In this document: positions 23,830-35,134 of the stretch, piece by piece
Numbering within the stretch: position 1 is the stretch's first letter
Layout: every line of letters starts with the position of its first letter
NCBI GenBank assembly: GCA_030374765.1
Contig: JARGXX010000095.1
Span: forward strand, 1,860,001-1,924,000
Origin: Agarophyton chilense
Taxonomy: Eukaryota; Rhodophyta; Florideophyceae; Gracilariales; Gracilariaceae
DNA: 64,000 nt
Direction of reading: 5' to 3'
Position numbers and translations under genes: made by a program
The notes under the pieces: model-generated
What the model saw: only the letters and a program-made list of their open reading frames with translations
The model's database searches: none
Told to the model about the DNA's origin: nothing

Positions 23830-25116
23830 ATCCCATCCTATCTCCATCCATATCGTTGTCAACCTTGCGGATATCACCTGGCTCTACTGCAACATTCTGA
23901 GCGTTTTGAAAGCGAACATGTGTACGTGAAAGTGCATTGGAGCGCAATAGGCGGAAAATCTTTTCGGTTGCTCCTGGACTAACTTCTGCTTGAAACTGGG
24001 AAAAAAGCATGATGTCATCGTAGCGATTTAAAGCAGAGTTGCGATCTTTCTGAACCTCAAGAGCTTCCGCGGCTAACCGCAGTTTCTTCCTTCTTGCAGT
24101 TCTTTTAGTAAGCAGCTTTTTCGCCGGCTTCCTTCCCTTCGGTGGTACCAGCTCCTCCGATGACCTTCTCCCATTTTGTGCGCGAGTTGTATCATCAACC
24201 TCTCCCGCTTCTCCTCCACCAGTCGACGCATGACCAACTGACCAGACATGCTGCTGCGTGGAAACTGAACCATCAAGAAATTTGGGATAGTCATCGAGAA
24301 TCTCGTAAGCTCCTTAGAAGCGAAATAGACGACCGCAGGGGTCAGTAGCTCTGACGATCGTTTTCATATAGTAAAGAGCAGTAGCCGCGTTTATCATATC
24401 ATTTAGGCTCCTCTTGGTAGGACAACTGCACTTCACAGAATTCATGCAACCGGCAAATTTGTTACATTCATGTATCAATATTTTCACTGGTTACTTGATG
24501 GACTCAGCACTTCTCTGTGCAGATTTAGATTCGCGGTATAGCTCGTACACATCAATGATTTTGTTCGGGAACACAGCCGACTTTTGTTCAGAACCCACGA
24601 TGGGGTTTTCAGACACACCAATCCATGATTGCGCTAGAGAAACTTCATCATTATCCGTGTAGTTTACTTCGCGGATGCATGTCGGCTGCACACTAGCAGA
24701 TGGATTACTCTTTACAGCAGCAGTCTGAGGTGGTGGAGAGGTGTGCAGGGATGATTGAGAGCCAAGAGTTGAAGAGAGAGGCGTGGACACCAAGGATTCC
24801 CGGTTATGCTACTCAGTAGTTCGCATAGGCTGCAGATCTGGAGGTAAACGGAAGCTTTCGGAATCCCCCAAGTTTCCAGACTCGAAATGAGGTTGAAAGA
24901 CATTGCTGTGGGGTGCTGTGCTGGGCGATTGGCGGTGAAACGGTCTAGAGAGGGGCCTAGAGACATGGCGATGATGGTTGAGGGTGACGCGTCACGGGGT
25001 GGGCTGGAGGATCGAAGGAAAGGTATGGAGAAGAGTTCAAACGAGCAAATGGGGTTCCTGGCAAACTCGGACATTTCGCGGGAATTATTCTTAGACATCG
25101 AATGGAATCCCGCCAT
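23830..25116 (-). pseudogene. Harbinger B accessory ORF2 (SANT/NAM-associated type), frameshifted
   Basis: The ATG at 25116 (MAGFHSMSKNNS) is conserved with element A. The central block, about 24700-24380, reads DNDEVSLAQSWIGVSENPIV then GSEQKSAVF, KIIDVYELY and, past a stop, LIHECNKFAGCMNS. This is the tri-helical SANT-like pattern (AW..VS.DP.VG..Q....F...I...Y....W..I...V.KF.G) found in the plant and algal Harbinger partner protein. The C-terminal part (24294-24073, 24010-23830) is basic. Frameshifts separate the blocks. Confidence 0.72.
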
Positions 25117-25728
25117 CACTTTAAATCTTTTTAGCAGAAAAATATTTTCTGGGGTCAACGTTTGTTTATTTAGGCCTAGAAAATAGATCCTGAGCAAAAC
25201 CTTTGCATATTTGCCTACCCAGTGGGAGCTTGACTTTTTATAAAATTTGATCAAATTACACTTTTTGCGAAGTTTTGCTTATTTGCTTACACCGATGGGA
25301 ATGCTCTAAGCGCATCTCCAACGGTGAGTTGCAATCTGAATTTTAGATTATTATTTGATGAAGCCAAGCCCAACGGCAAAATTTTGCCTGTTCAATAATT
25401 TCATGTTAGAGCAACCAGAGTTTTAGACCTGACAAATTTGATCCATTTCGATGGAATTTGGATCGTTTTTTGCTGATCCAAGTTCCACTCCAATCTATTC
25501 CGCGGTAAAGTACATACTCTGTAGCTCGATCGGCATTCTGGAATCCAGAATATGGATGGCGCCAATTGAAGAAAAAGCGAAACCCTGGCTCATTTCTATC
25601 CTGATCCCTCCAAAACTAGCAAATGGGACAACTTCAAAGGCGGGAATGTGTAAACGACTATTAAAAAGTATCCGGGGTGGCATCGAAGGCAGCTCGACTC
25701 TTCAGAACGGTGCAAGTTGCAAGTTTCC

Positions 25729-25733
25729 CTATT
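25729..25733. repeat. Target-site duplication CTATT (left) of gypsy element
   Basis: CTATT lies immediately before the LTR start and is repeated at 35080-35084 immediately after the second LTR. Five bases is the normal duplication length for Ty3/gypsy integrases. Confidence 0.88.
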
Positions 25734-26515
25734 TGTAGTGCAACGCCCTCGGCGATATTCCGGTGTCCGACACTCATAAGATGATATTGATTCTCCCGTG
25801 AGGAATGCTCTACTTATGAGAGGAAAGCTGTAGGATTCTGGCGCTATGGTAACGTGGTATACTTAGAAGGCAGGGATCCCCGCTATAATGGGTCCCTACA
25901 TGAGAAGAACATTAATTCGAAATGTAGAAATATAATAAGTGGCACTACATTAGTTTACTTAGTTTTATTAATTAGTCTTGTGACCACAGTAAAACAGTAC
26001 TTGGGCTACGCCGATCTCGCCGTCGCCATCACCATTAAAATGGGTACCGTGTGTTCGGCTCTAATCGTGACTGCCTTTGCAGTATTACTACTCCCTTCCG
26101 ATAGCATCCGAATCGTCATCGGTTCAGTTATCCCACTGGCATCTCTCAAGGATTGATTCTTGCTACACTTTGTGTGTTTTCCTGTTTCTTTTATTCCTAT
26201 ATTTTACTGTGTGTGACAGGTTTCTTCTCCGCCCCAGCATTGGGTTGTTTCTTGGGTTCTTGTTATTTCTACTACTCCGTTGGAGTTTCCGCTTTCATTT
26301 ATGCCTTTATTTCCCCTGTTCCAAGGTTTATCGACATTGTCATCGTACAATTCATAGTCGTTTCTATCCTCACTTCCGTGGTATATCCTGAAGTCTCCGT
26401 GAGGTTACGCCCACAGCTGGGAGATACGGAAGGCTCTACGCTGAGTTCCCCTAAGAAGGAAGCAGGCCTTTGAACACCTTGAGGGTCTTTTTCCCTCGCA
26501 GGTTATTGCACTACA
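25734..26515 (+). repeat. 5' LTR of gypsy element, 782 bp
   Basis: Begins TGTAGTGC and ends GCACTACA, a perfect 8-bp inverted terminal pair. It aligns over its full length, with the same total length, to 34298-35079. Many base differences between the two LTRs show that the insertion is old. No convincing tRNA primer-binding site follows directly after 26515. Confidence 0.92.
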
Positions 26516-26702
26516 AGTCGTCTCCCGACTTGGAACGGGTTAGCCCATTTTGGTATTGGGTTTAGTTTGTGTGCTCGTCTTTGTACGATCTCTCTTTATA
26601 GCTTTTTTTTGTTTCCCATCCTTTGGGTTGATTAGTTTTACTCTATTGTCTTTACAGAGAATATCGTGACCCAGTCGTAAAAACCCCGTGCCGATATCTC
26701 TA

Positions 26703-28710
26703 ATGGTTCGCTTACGTGGCTCCGCTCGCTCAGGAAACGATCCCGCAATGGCGGTAGCTCCTTTGGAGAATACTATTGGACAGGGTGCCCAGGCTGTTGG
26801 ACACCCGATCACTACTTAGGTGGTGGAGACCCCTTCTACTGTACCACCAGTTCAAGCGGGTACCCCCATTGGGGAGATCCAGATACTGTGAGTGCAAGTT
26901 CGCGTGATACAAATCGCGCAGAGTTCCACTCTGGAGTTAATAGAGGACCTTTAAAAGAATTTCGAGGAGGTTCTTTTAAACAGCGCATCGAGCGATACCC
27001 GCATTTTGCGGAGAGATGTCAACTCTATTTTAGAGAACCTCAGCAGACCGCACGAGTATGTACACACAGTTTCTTAACGATTCCTCAAATTGAGTGGTCG
27101 ATTAGAGACAGTTATAGAAAACATACAAATGGATCAAGACAAGAAGTCAGAAACTCCGGAAGTCGAAGTTGTTTCGAATCATTCAGCTTGTAAGTCGAGG
27201 AACTGAGTATCTCGGAAATCTAAGAAAGTTGATATTCAATCATCGAATTCGTCTGGTTCAGATTCCAGTCACCGCGGAGCGGACAGTTCGTCTGATTCGC
27301 CCGACAGCGACGACGGTCTTCATCGTTCCCATCTAAAACGGTCGAAGTCTACTTATCACTCAAAAGGATCTATTCGATCTCGCGAGAAGGCTAAGAAGCA
27401 CCGTGGACTGAAGAAATTGAAAACTAGTAATCCCCTTAACAGGAAGCTTTTATCATATCGATACTATCGCTTAGATGATTCTTCGTCATATCTGACGCCC
27501 CATGGCACGGGTAAGGTCAAGGATACCATCAAACGGATGAATCTCACACTCAGAGTGAACTACTTTTCTGGAGAAGACCCAATTATGGTGTTGGATTATC
27601 TTGCTGGCTTCGTTGCGGAATCCGATATCTTGGATCTAAGTGAAACGCAGGCATATATTGTGTTATCCTATTTTCTAAAGGGTATGGCTGAAGATCAGTT
27701 TCCTTCTGTACGAGGTTTCTCGTTAGCCTCTGAAGGAGGTGTGACTTGTCGGCCCGAAGCCGTACGATATTTATTGCGCACCTATGTGACAGGAAATGCA
27801 ATTCAGAATACCATACTCGCCCTGCGTGATACTCAGTAGAAGCATGAAACGGAGAACGTCTACTCGATGACATTGAACAAAGCGTTCCCCCGCTGTGGTA
27901 ATGTTTATCCCGCACAAGATCGGTGTACCATGTTTAAAGATGGTTTAGATGAAACTATACGAGCACTCGTTGCCCGTCGCCGGGAAAAAAAGAGCAAGAT
28001 GAACTATCTTGAGTTAGTAAAGTACGCTCAGGCGGAAGGTGACGTACTGCGTGCGAGACAACGCCCCAAGGCGAAATCTCGAACCGCTCGAGCTCTCCAT
28101 TTACAAACTGGATCACCTTTGCTCTCCACGGGAGAGCTCTGTTTCGATACGGATTATGATAACGTGCACCTTGCTGGAAGCGATCTTGGATCCTCTCTTT
28201 TGACATCCGAGTACCCAACTACATCGGTTGAGACAGAAAGAGACCCTACTTTCTATGCCGCGGCTACTCGCGTTCCCGGTCGGCACGATCCCCATGCAAG
28301 TAGAATGAACCACAGTAATCGCCCTGGTTGGAGGGATCCGCTCCCACAGCGTCATTTTGACTACTGCCCGTCGCACAGCACAGGCAGATTGCTGATATGC
28401 CACCTGTTCTAAAAACCGGGACCCACTTCACCTGACTGTAAGCTCACATTGAAGGAGTTTGCCCGAGTAATCGGTAATTATGAACTGGTAACTCCTGATG
28501 AGAAATCCCGAGTGCCGGATGTATACTATATTTGAACGAAGTCTGTGGTTTCCCCAGCAACTGTGAGAATTACACCGTCTATGGTGGATGAATCACGTGG
28601 ATTATCTGGCACGTCCGTTAACGTTCACCCAAATGCGGGAGGTGTTGCTGCTAATTTAGCTCCTCCTGAAGGGATTAAGACCGCCACTGCGGAAAATGCT
28701 CCGAAAAACT
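26703..28710 (+). pseudogene. gag of the full-length gypsy element
   Basis: The ATG at 26703 (MVRLRGSARSGN) opens a single frame of about 669 codons, kept without indels but interrupted by stops (for example at 26817, 26889, 27837, 28410 and 28530). It has a Ser/Asp tract (SSGSDSSHRGADSSSDSPD), then a Lys/Arg tract, then the capsid-like block (LNRKLLSYRYY, PIMVLDYLAGFVAES, YIVLSYFLKGMAEDQF, AVRYLLRTYVTGN, NKAFPRCGNVY). A weak Cys/His region (YCPSH...CHLF) sits near 28365-28410 where a zinc knuckle is expected. The domain order matches the gag at the left edge of the window. Pol follows in the -1 frame relative to gag. Confidence 0.78.
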
Positions 28711-28738
28711 AATCAAGGAAGTCTCCATTGCGAGAGGA

Positions 28739-31700
28739 ATGCTCCCAGAGAGGAGGTCCGGGACGCTCGAGGCGTCAAAGCCTCACTCCCCAGTTGTTAG
28801 GATTATTTCAAGATTTTCAATAACTACTGACGTAGAGTCTGAACCACTCAGTACTTTGCGTCGCCAATGGATACGGTCTCGTTATTTACGTATCCCGGAT
28901 CGGGTATTGGTCAGGGCTAAACGCAATTATAAGGTTTATGCGGACCTTGGTCCTTCTACCCAATTTATGGTTTGACATCTTTCTGTACTCGATACAGGAG
29001 CTGGCCCAAACTTTTTCGTTAAGTCACTTTTGCCCGCGTCGTTGCGGTCGTTAATACGTCAAGGACAAATTCGGGATATCGCGATCGCTAAAAACAGTCC
29101 GTTGAGTACAGAAGGAATCATTGACCTTGTCTTGAGGTTGGGAAATTATATCGCCCGACTACAACTTGTCGTTTGCGAAACACTCGCTGCCCCAATAATA
29201 CTTGGGTGTGACTTCTGCGCCAGTTTCCCCGAATCGATAACACCTCGAACGAGGATTGTAGAGATGGCGAATGGATCAACGATATTTATCCTTCGGAAAA
29301 CTCTGAGGTCTGCGTTGATAAAGCAAGTGCCATTACATGCTGCGCAGTTATCCCGGGAGCTGGGCCGATCATCAACTCGTCTCCTTATAGCAAATCAGTT
29401 TCCATTCCACCGGAATCCTAAGTCTGGGTTAGTGTCGAGTCACCACAACATGGATTAAGGGTAGTTCAACCGTTAAACTCATTTTATGAGACACGCCAAG
29501 TAGTCCTGGCGAATGGGATATTCCACATCGATCCCCATCACCCATTCAAGGTGTTGGTCGCCAATTTTGGGAAGTCCACGCAGTGGTTGGTGAAACACCA
29601 AATCATCGGGACAGTTCTACCTCACCCCACAACAGTGGTACCGACGCCGATGAGTGCTCCCGATATTCTCGGTATCCCTCATCCAAAAGGAGGGGGAGAA
29701 AAACGTCATTGCGACGATACCAGACGTCGAGGGTCCAAAAACCTCAGAATTCGAGAAAGAAGTTAATGGTACAACACCGAGCGGTGAAACAAGGAATCTT
29801 CTTGAAGAGTTGAAGATTCTATACCTAGCTCATGTTCCTGTTACTCATCTTGAGAGTTTACGCAAGATGCTGCGCGAGTATACACCCATGTGGGACGGCT
29901 CTCTTGGCAAGATTGCGATTACAGAACACAGAATTGATTTGATACCCGGTACACGGCCGATGGCACAGCACCCATACAGGGCTGGCCCAACTGCTCGGGA
30001 TAAATAAAAAACTCAGATTGAGAAGGTGCTAGATGCAGGAGTGAGCGAACCTACCCAATCTCCTTGGGCTTCACCAGTAGTGTTAGCTCCGAAATCAGAT
30101 GGAACATGGAGATTTTATGTCGACTACCGTCACTTAAATGCCGCTACCGTCAAGGACGTATATCCTATTCCAAGGATGGATAAATGCATAGACTTCCTTG
30201 GGAGGGCAAACATATTTACTACCCTGGATGGGAATTGGAGATATTGGCAAGATCCTGTGAAAAAGAAAGACCGCGAGAAGACCGCGTTTTATTGTCATCA
30301 GGGAGTCTACCGATTCAATCGGATGCCATTTGGCTTGACTAACGCGCCAGCGACGTTCCAACGTGCCGTTGATATCTTACTTACTGGCCTTAAATGGAGG
30401 ACTTGTCTCGTTTATCTCGATGGTATAATCGTTTTCTCGAATAACCTCGACGATCACATGAGGCATGTGTCAGAATTAATGAAAGTACTGCGTAATGCAG
30501 GTATCAATTTGAAGCTTAAGAAGTGTAACTTCTTCACTGATTCAGTGAAATACTTAGGACATATCATTTGACCCGAAAAGTTATCGGTAAACACCGTTCG
30601 AGTCAGATCTCTCAAGGAGGCACGTCATCCGACGACAAAGACAGAATTAATATCCTTCATAGGATTGTGTAATGTCTATTGCCGCTTTGTACAGAAGTGC
30701 GCGGATATATCGGCTCCTCTTAACGAGTTACTGCGTAAAGGGCAGCCAGTGCAGATGGCACCTCTTGATGAGGCACAGGCTACAGCATCTCAATTGCGTG
30801 TAGACGCTGTAAGGTCTCCGCCAATTCTGGCATTCCCCACTCTGGGACTTCCGTACTCTACCGATACAGATGCGAGTTCCCAGCAGATTGGATGTGCGTT
30901 GTTCCAAATCACGCCAAGTGGAGACAGAAATTCGATAGGCTACCGGTCGCGTACACTGAATGTGCATGAACGCCATTACTCAGTATCTGAGAAGGAATGT
31001 CTGGCCGTGGTCTGGCCGTTAGAAACTCTACGCCCCTACCCAATGGGTAATCACTTCATGGTGCATACGGACCATTCCGCGCGCCGATGGCTGATGGAGA
31101 TTGCGGAGCCTTCAGGTCAGCTTATGCGTGGGCGTATCCGCCTCGCGGAATTCGACTTTGACATCGAGTACAAAAAGGCATCCTGAACTGCCAGGCCGAT
31201 GCTCTCTCCCAGCCGGGAACAAACGCCGAATCGGAACCAGTGGATGATCTGGAGATACCATGTTTTATGGTGAATCCTGCACAGAGGGAATCCGAGTTCA
31301 TTACGGACGACGTCTGTGACGATCTACTGGCTATTGAACCGTCGGAGCCCCTTTTGGGTTCCTTTACCCCGAACTCGTGAGGAGATGATAAGGGAAAAAC
31401 AGACGGACCCGTCCTGTACCCGGATCCAATCCCGGTTGAACGGAGGACATCAATTACCCTTTTAGGTCAACGACCATGGATACATAATTAGGGTGGTGGA
31501 ATCTAACCCACTGGTTGTGGTACCTCACCCCCTGCAACAACGGGTTTTACATATATCTCACTACATGAAAACAGGTACACACCCAGGTGGAATGAAGTTA
31601 TATATAACACTTCGCAGGGATTTTTACTGGGCAGCGATGACTTTTGAGTGCTATACAGCTTCCCGACGATGTACGGGTTGCGCTAAGAACAGCGTGAAAT

Positions 31701-33115
31701 TTCGAAAGTATTTGAAGAAACATGATCTGTTTCGGGCACGGGACTCTTTAGAGTTTGTCGCCATCGACATATTAGGACCTCTTCTACATACCGCCGGAGG
31801 TAATCGTTTTCTTCTGGTCATTATGGACCGTTTTTCGAAGTTAGTTCGTACCATACCTCTGTAGAGGATCCCCGCCAGTGCGGTTGCGCAAGCTTTCGTA
31901 ACCCATTGAGTGTTCTTGTATGGCCCACCGATACAACTTCTCTCGGATAACGGCTCCCAATTCGCCACGAAGTTCTTTCAGAACGTGTGCAGAATCCTGT
32001 ACATAAGGAACTTGTTTGTTACAACATATCACCACCAGTGTAATGGTCAAGTTGAACGATTCAATCGTACGCCACTCAATGCGTTGAGGTTTTATGTCGC
32101 GGATATCCCAAAAACCTGGGATCTCTTTACGAATGCTGTCACCTACGGGAACAATACGCAGGTTCATCGCATAACGAATATCTCGCCGTTTGAGTGGGTG
32201 CTTTCGAGAATACCGCCTCCAGTGGCATTGGAACTGCAACCCATTGTGGGAACGTTTCCTTCCCCAAAAAACTATCGGGATACCTGGCAACAGGGTTTAA
32301 AACAGCTATTACCAATGGCTCGGAAGTCAATGGAGAAAGCACAGGCCGCTTATAAGCGTAACTTCGATGCGAAGGTCAGAAACCTCTTGCCAAAGGTTAG
32401 CGCTGGAGACTACGTCTTCCTGAGAAAGGAGTATTATAATCTTGAATAGAAGCGCTGGCATAACCTATCTTCGATTGCAGAAAGACCGTACCGCGTTATC
32501 TCCGCGGATGACACGACCGTGGTGTTGAAAATAAGTGAATGCCATGAACGAATATGGCGCGATCGCGTTTGATGAGCACAGAATCCGCACACGGAGTTAA
32601 CAAGGAAACCTCAATCGGAGGCGCAATCACTGGAGGAAACGTCAACGACGGATAACAATCAATCCCGCCCAGCTGTCCTCCGACACATGGATCGTGGTCT
32701 CTCGGATCTCCCGTTGGAGTCAGACACGACACGTACTGTCACCGGGAAACCAGGTATTCGTACACGACTGGATTCTCTTTCTAGAGTTATCCCCCATCCT
32801 GGGGTATTGACTAACAATAACCCTGCATCCTCACCTAAGGAGGGGGAGGAGGATGGTCAAATATCAAGTCCCAGTTCGGCTCCGGAGACGACACCGATTG
32901 ATGGTGATACGCCTCGTTCGATCGATTGCATCACGGACACTATAGTGGTAGTTCCTCCTGGAAAGGATAGAGAGCGACGAGCTCACGCCACACCGGCGAA
33001 CATGGAACGCCCATTCATAGCTGACCCCACAACTCGGAAAACTGGTGGACTGGACAACGAAGATCCAAACGTGGAGATAACTACTACTACGGACGCTGAA
33101 GAACCTAAAGAGTAG
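28739..33115 (+). pseudogene. pol of the full-length gypsy element: PR-RT-RNase H-INT plus acidic tail
   Basis: Protease active site DTGAGPNF at 28991. RT (30026-30571) has SPVVLAPKSDGTWRF, DYRHLN, FNRMPFGLTNAPATFQ and YLDGIIVF at 30413. The usual catalytic YLDD reads YLDG. RNase H (30665-31186) has DTDASSQQIGCALF and YSVSEKECLAVVW. The integrase zinc region (31540-31690, H...H...C..C) and core carry D at 31764, D at 31946 and E at 32054, a D-35-E spacing (AIDILGP, LLSDNGS, CNGQVERFNR). A C-terminal PYRVISADDTTVVLK block precedes a stop at 32570. The same frame then runs on as a Thr/Asp/Pro-rich tail to 33115. Inactivating stops lie at 28973, 29456, 30005, 30569, 31184, 31862 and 32447. The frame is lost and regained between 31186 and 31490. 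Confidence 0.88.
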
Positions 33116-34281
33116 GGATGAACAGGAAAGGATTCTGGCGGACAGAGGAACACACAAAAGTGAAAAGAAGAAGAGGACCTACTTCAGAAACACATTGAAG
33201 GGTGACGAACAGGGTGCAGTGAGAAGAAGCACAACCGTAAATGCGCAGAAAAACGGTACGGCACCGTACAACTCTCGATAAGTCGCACGGTACCGTACTG
33301 TACTGCACGCGCAGGAAAACATGAAGCTTTAGTGCACAACGAATCTCAGCCAGGCAAACGCCCGTGCAAGTTGCACGTGTAAAGTTGACCCAATAGAATT
33401 CGTTTGCACACGTACACGTGTGAGCGGAACCGCCGCTCCAACACGGCGCATGCCGTACGTTGAGCTAACTCTCGAAGAGCTCCCGCGTGAGCTGCGCTTC
33501 TGAGCACACCCTCCCAAGGGTTATAGAAGACCCTTGGGAGGGTGCGCTCGTGGGTTTCGACGGCCATGAGACCTGTTGTACAGGGAGTGTCGACCGCTAT
33601 TGCGTTGATTCTGCGGTACCTCGATGGGAGATCGGTGGTGACGCTGATAAGCGATCCTCACCAAGACGGCGTGCCCATCGTCCATTGTTTCATTCCTTCT
33701 TCTGAGTAGATAGTGAAGATCCAACGTAATGTGCGCTCTTCATTCATAGGATAATACGACGGCAACGGGAAGGTCCCCGGGTAGCATATAATCCTCCGAA
33801 TAGGAGTTGACCGACGTGGAGTTGTTAACCTCCTCAGGATGGAACCACGGAGCCCTGGCGAATATGTCCGCTTTTAAACAGGATCCATAGCCATAAGGAG
33901 CTTGCGGGAAACCCAACCACGGGGACTGGTAGACCGCTAAGCGGAAGGACCGGAAGAGTTCCTACGGAGAGATTCGACCCAGATGACTGGGGAAGCGGCC
34001 CTGTAGTGGAGCCAGTGAAAGCCCCCGTTGCACTTGGGTTGTTAATTACCGAGTAAATCGGTGCCCGTGGAATTCGGTTTTATCGTCGAAAGGCGGCGTC
34101 GCTGGATGGTAGTTGGAAAGGACGGAGAAGTTCGAATCGCTGAAAGCGCTGTCGTCGGATTCAACTTGAGGGTACTCAATTTTGTGAGGACCCACTATCA
34201 CGGTTTGAGACGCCATCTTGGTGCGCGTATTTACGGTAACCCAGATAGCGGTATCGTGCACGTGAGCACGGCTTTCCCGAA
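33116..34281 (+). other. 3' non-coding region of the gypsy element with strong hairpin
   Basis: About 1.2 kb between the end of pol and the polypurine tract without a long ORF. It is GC-richer than its surroundings. It contains repeated GGTACCGTAC/GTACGGCACC palindromic words (33250-33310), a CACACGTACACGTGTG near-palindrome (33402-33422) and the 48-bp hairpin at 33502-33549. No envelope-like gene is seen. Confidence 0.5.
33502..33549. repeat. Inverted repeat, 20-bp arms, 8-nt loop
   Basis: The left arm is GAGCACACCCTCCCAAGGGT, the loop is TATAGAAG, and the right arm pairs at 19 of 20 positions. It is by far the strongest hairpin in the gypsy element and may be an RNA structure such as a packaging or dimer signal. 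That role is inference. Confidence 0.85.
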
Positions 34282-34297
34282 CGTTAAGGAGGGGGGA
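34282..34297 (+). other. Polypurine tract of gypsy element
   Basis: AAGGAGGGGGGA (about 34286-34297) lies directly before the 3' LTR, the expected position for the plus-strand primer. Confidence 0.8.
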
Positions 34298-35079
34298 TCT
34301 AGTGCAACGCCCTCGGCGACATTCCGGGGTCGGATACTCGTAAATTAGTATTGGATCTTCCGTGGGGGATGCTCAACTTATGAGAGGAAAGTTATAAGAT
34401 TTCGGCGCTATGGTAACGTGGTATATTTGAGAGGCAGAGATCTCCGCTATAATGGGTCCCCACATGAGAAAAACACTAATTAGAAATGTAGTAATATAAT
34501 AAGCGGCACTAAATTAGTTTATTTAGTTTTATTAATTAGTCCTGTGGCCACAGTAGAACAGTACTTGGGCTCCGGCGATCTCGCCGTCTCCATCACCAAT
34601 TAAATGGGTACCGTATGTTCGGCTCTAATTGTGACTGCCTTTGCAGGACTACTAATCCCTTCGGAAGGTATCCCCATTGCCATTGGTTCAGTTATTCCAC
34701 CGGCATCACTTAACGAGTGATTTTTACTACACTTTGTGTGTTTTTCTGTTTCTTTTATGCCTATATTTTACTGTTTGTTATAGGTTTCTTCTCCGCCCCA
34801 GTATTGGGTTGTTTCTTGGTTTCTTGTTATTTCTACTACTCCGTTGGAGTTTCCCCTTTCATTTATGCCTTTATTTCCCCTGTTCCAAGGCTTGTCGACA
34901 TTGTCATCGTACAATTCATAGACGTTTCTATCCTCACTTCCGTGGTATATCCTGAAGTCTCCGTGGAGTTACGCCCACAGCTGGGAGAAACGGAAGGCTC
35001 TACGCTGATTTCCCCTAAGAAGGGAGCAAGCTTTCGAACACCTTGAGTGTCTTTTCCCTTGGCGGGGTATCGCACTACA
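34298..35079 (+). repeat. 3' LTR of gypsy element, 782 bp
   Basis: Same length as the 5' LTR. It starts TCTAGTGC (one change from TGTAGTGC) and ends GCACTACA. It is followed by the CTATT duplication at 35080-35084. Confidence 0.92.
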
Positions 35080-35134
35080 CTATTCAAGCACGCCAGTCGA
35101 GCTGTTTTCCATTGTTTACAACTGCGTCAACGGT

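Larger units (their letters stand above)
22342..25306 (+). mobile_element. Harbinger element B, complete ends, decayed genes
   Basis: A 2965-bp element. The left terminus begins GAGCATATCAACTTGTG followed by TGAGCAAATAAGCAAA. The right terminus, read inwards, begins GAGCATTCCCATCGGTG followed by TAAGCAAATAAGCAAA. The termini form imperfect inverted repeats of about 33 bp. TAA flanks both sides (22339-22341 and 25307-25309), the 3-bp target duplication typical of PIF/Harbinger. It carries convergent transposase (+) and SANT-type (-) genes, both broken. Confidence 0.88.
25734..35079 (+). mobile_element. Full-length Ty3/gypsy LTR retrotransposon, 9346 bp, inactive
   Basis: Order: LTR, gag (26703-28710), pol with protease, RT, RNase H and integrase (28739-33115), long 3' region, polypurine tract, LTR. 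Protease-RT-RNase H-integrase is the Ty3/gypsy gene order. It is flanked by CTATT duplications and inserted into Harbinger C. It is inactivated by many nonsense codons, two frameshifts between RNase H and integrase, and loss of an RT catalytic Asp. Confidence 0.92.

Noticed and set aside
26077..26473. Membrane-protein-like frames in the LTRs (also 34677-35046)
   Set aside because: They lie wholly inside LTR sequence, appear in both LTR copies, and their hydrophobicity reflects T-rich composition.
26516..26545. Primer-binding site directly after the 5' LTR
   Set aside because: The sequence after 26515 does not start with TGG nor match a tRNA 3' end I can identify.
33116..34297. Envelope-like gene in the gypsy element
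   Set aside because: No long frame, signal peptide or transmembrane segment occurs between pol and the 3' LTR.
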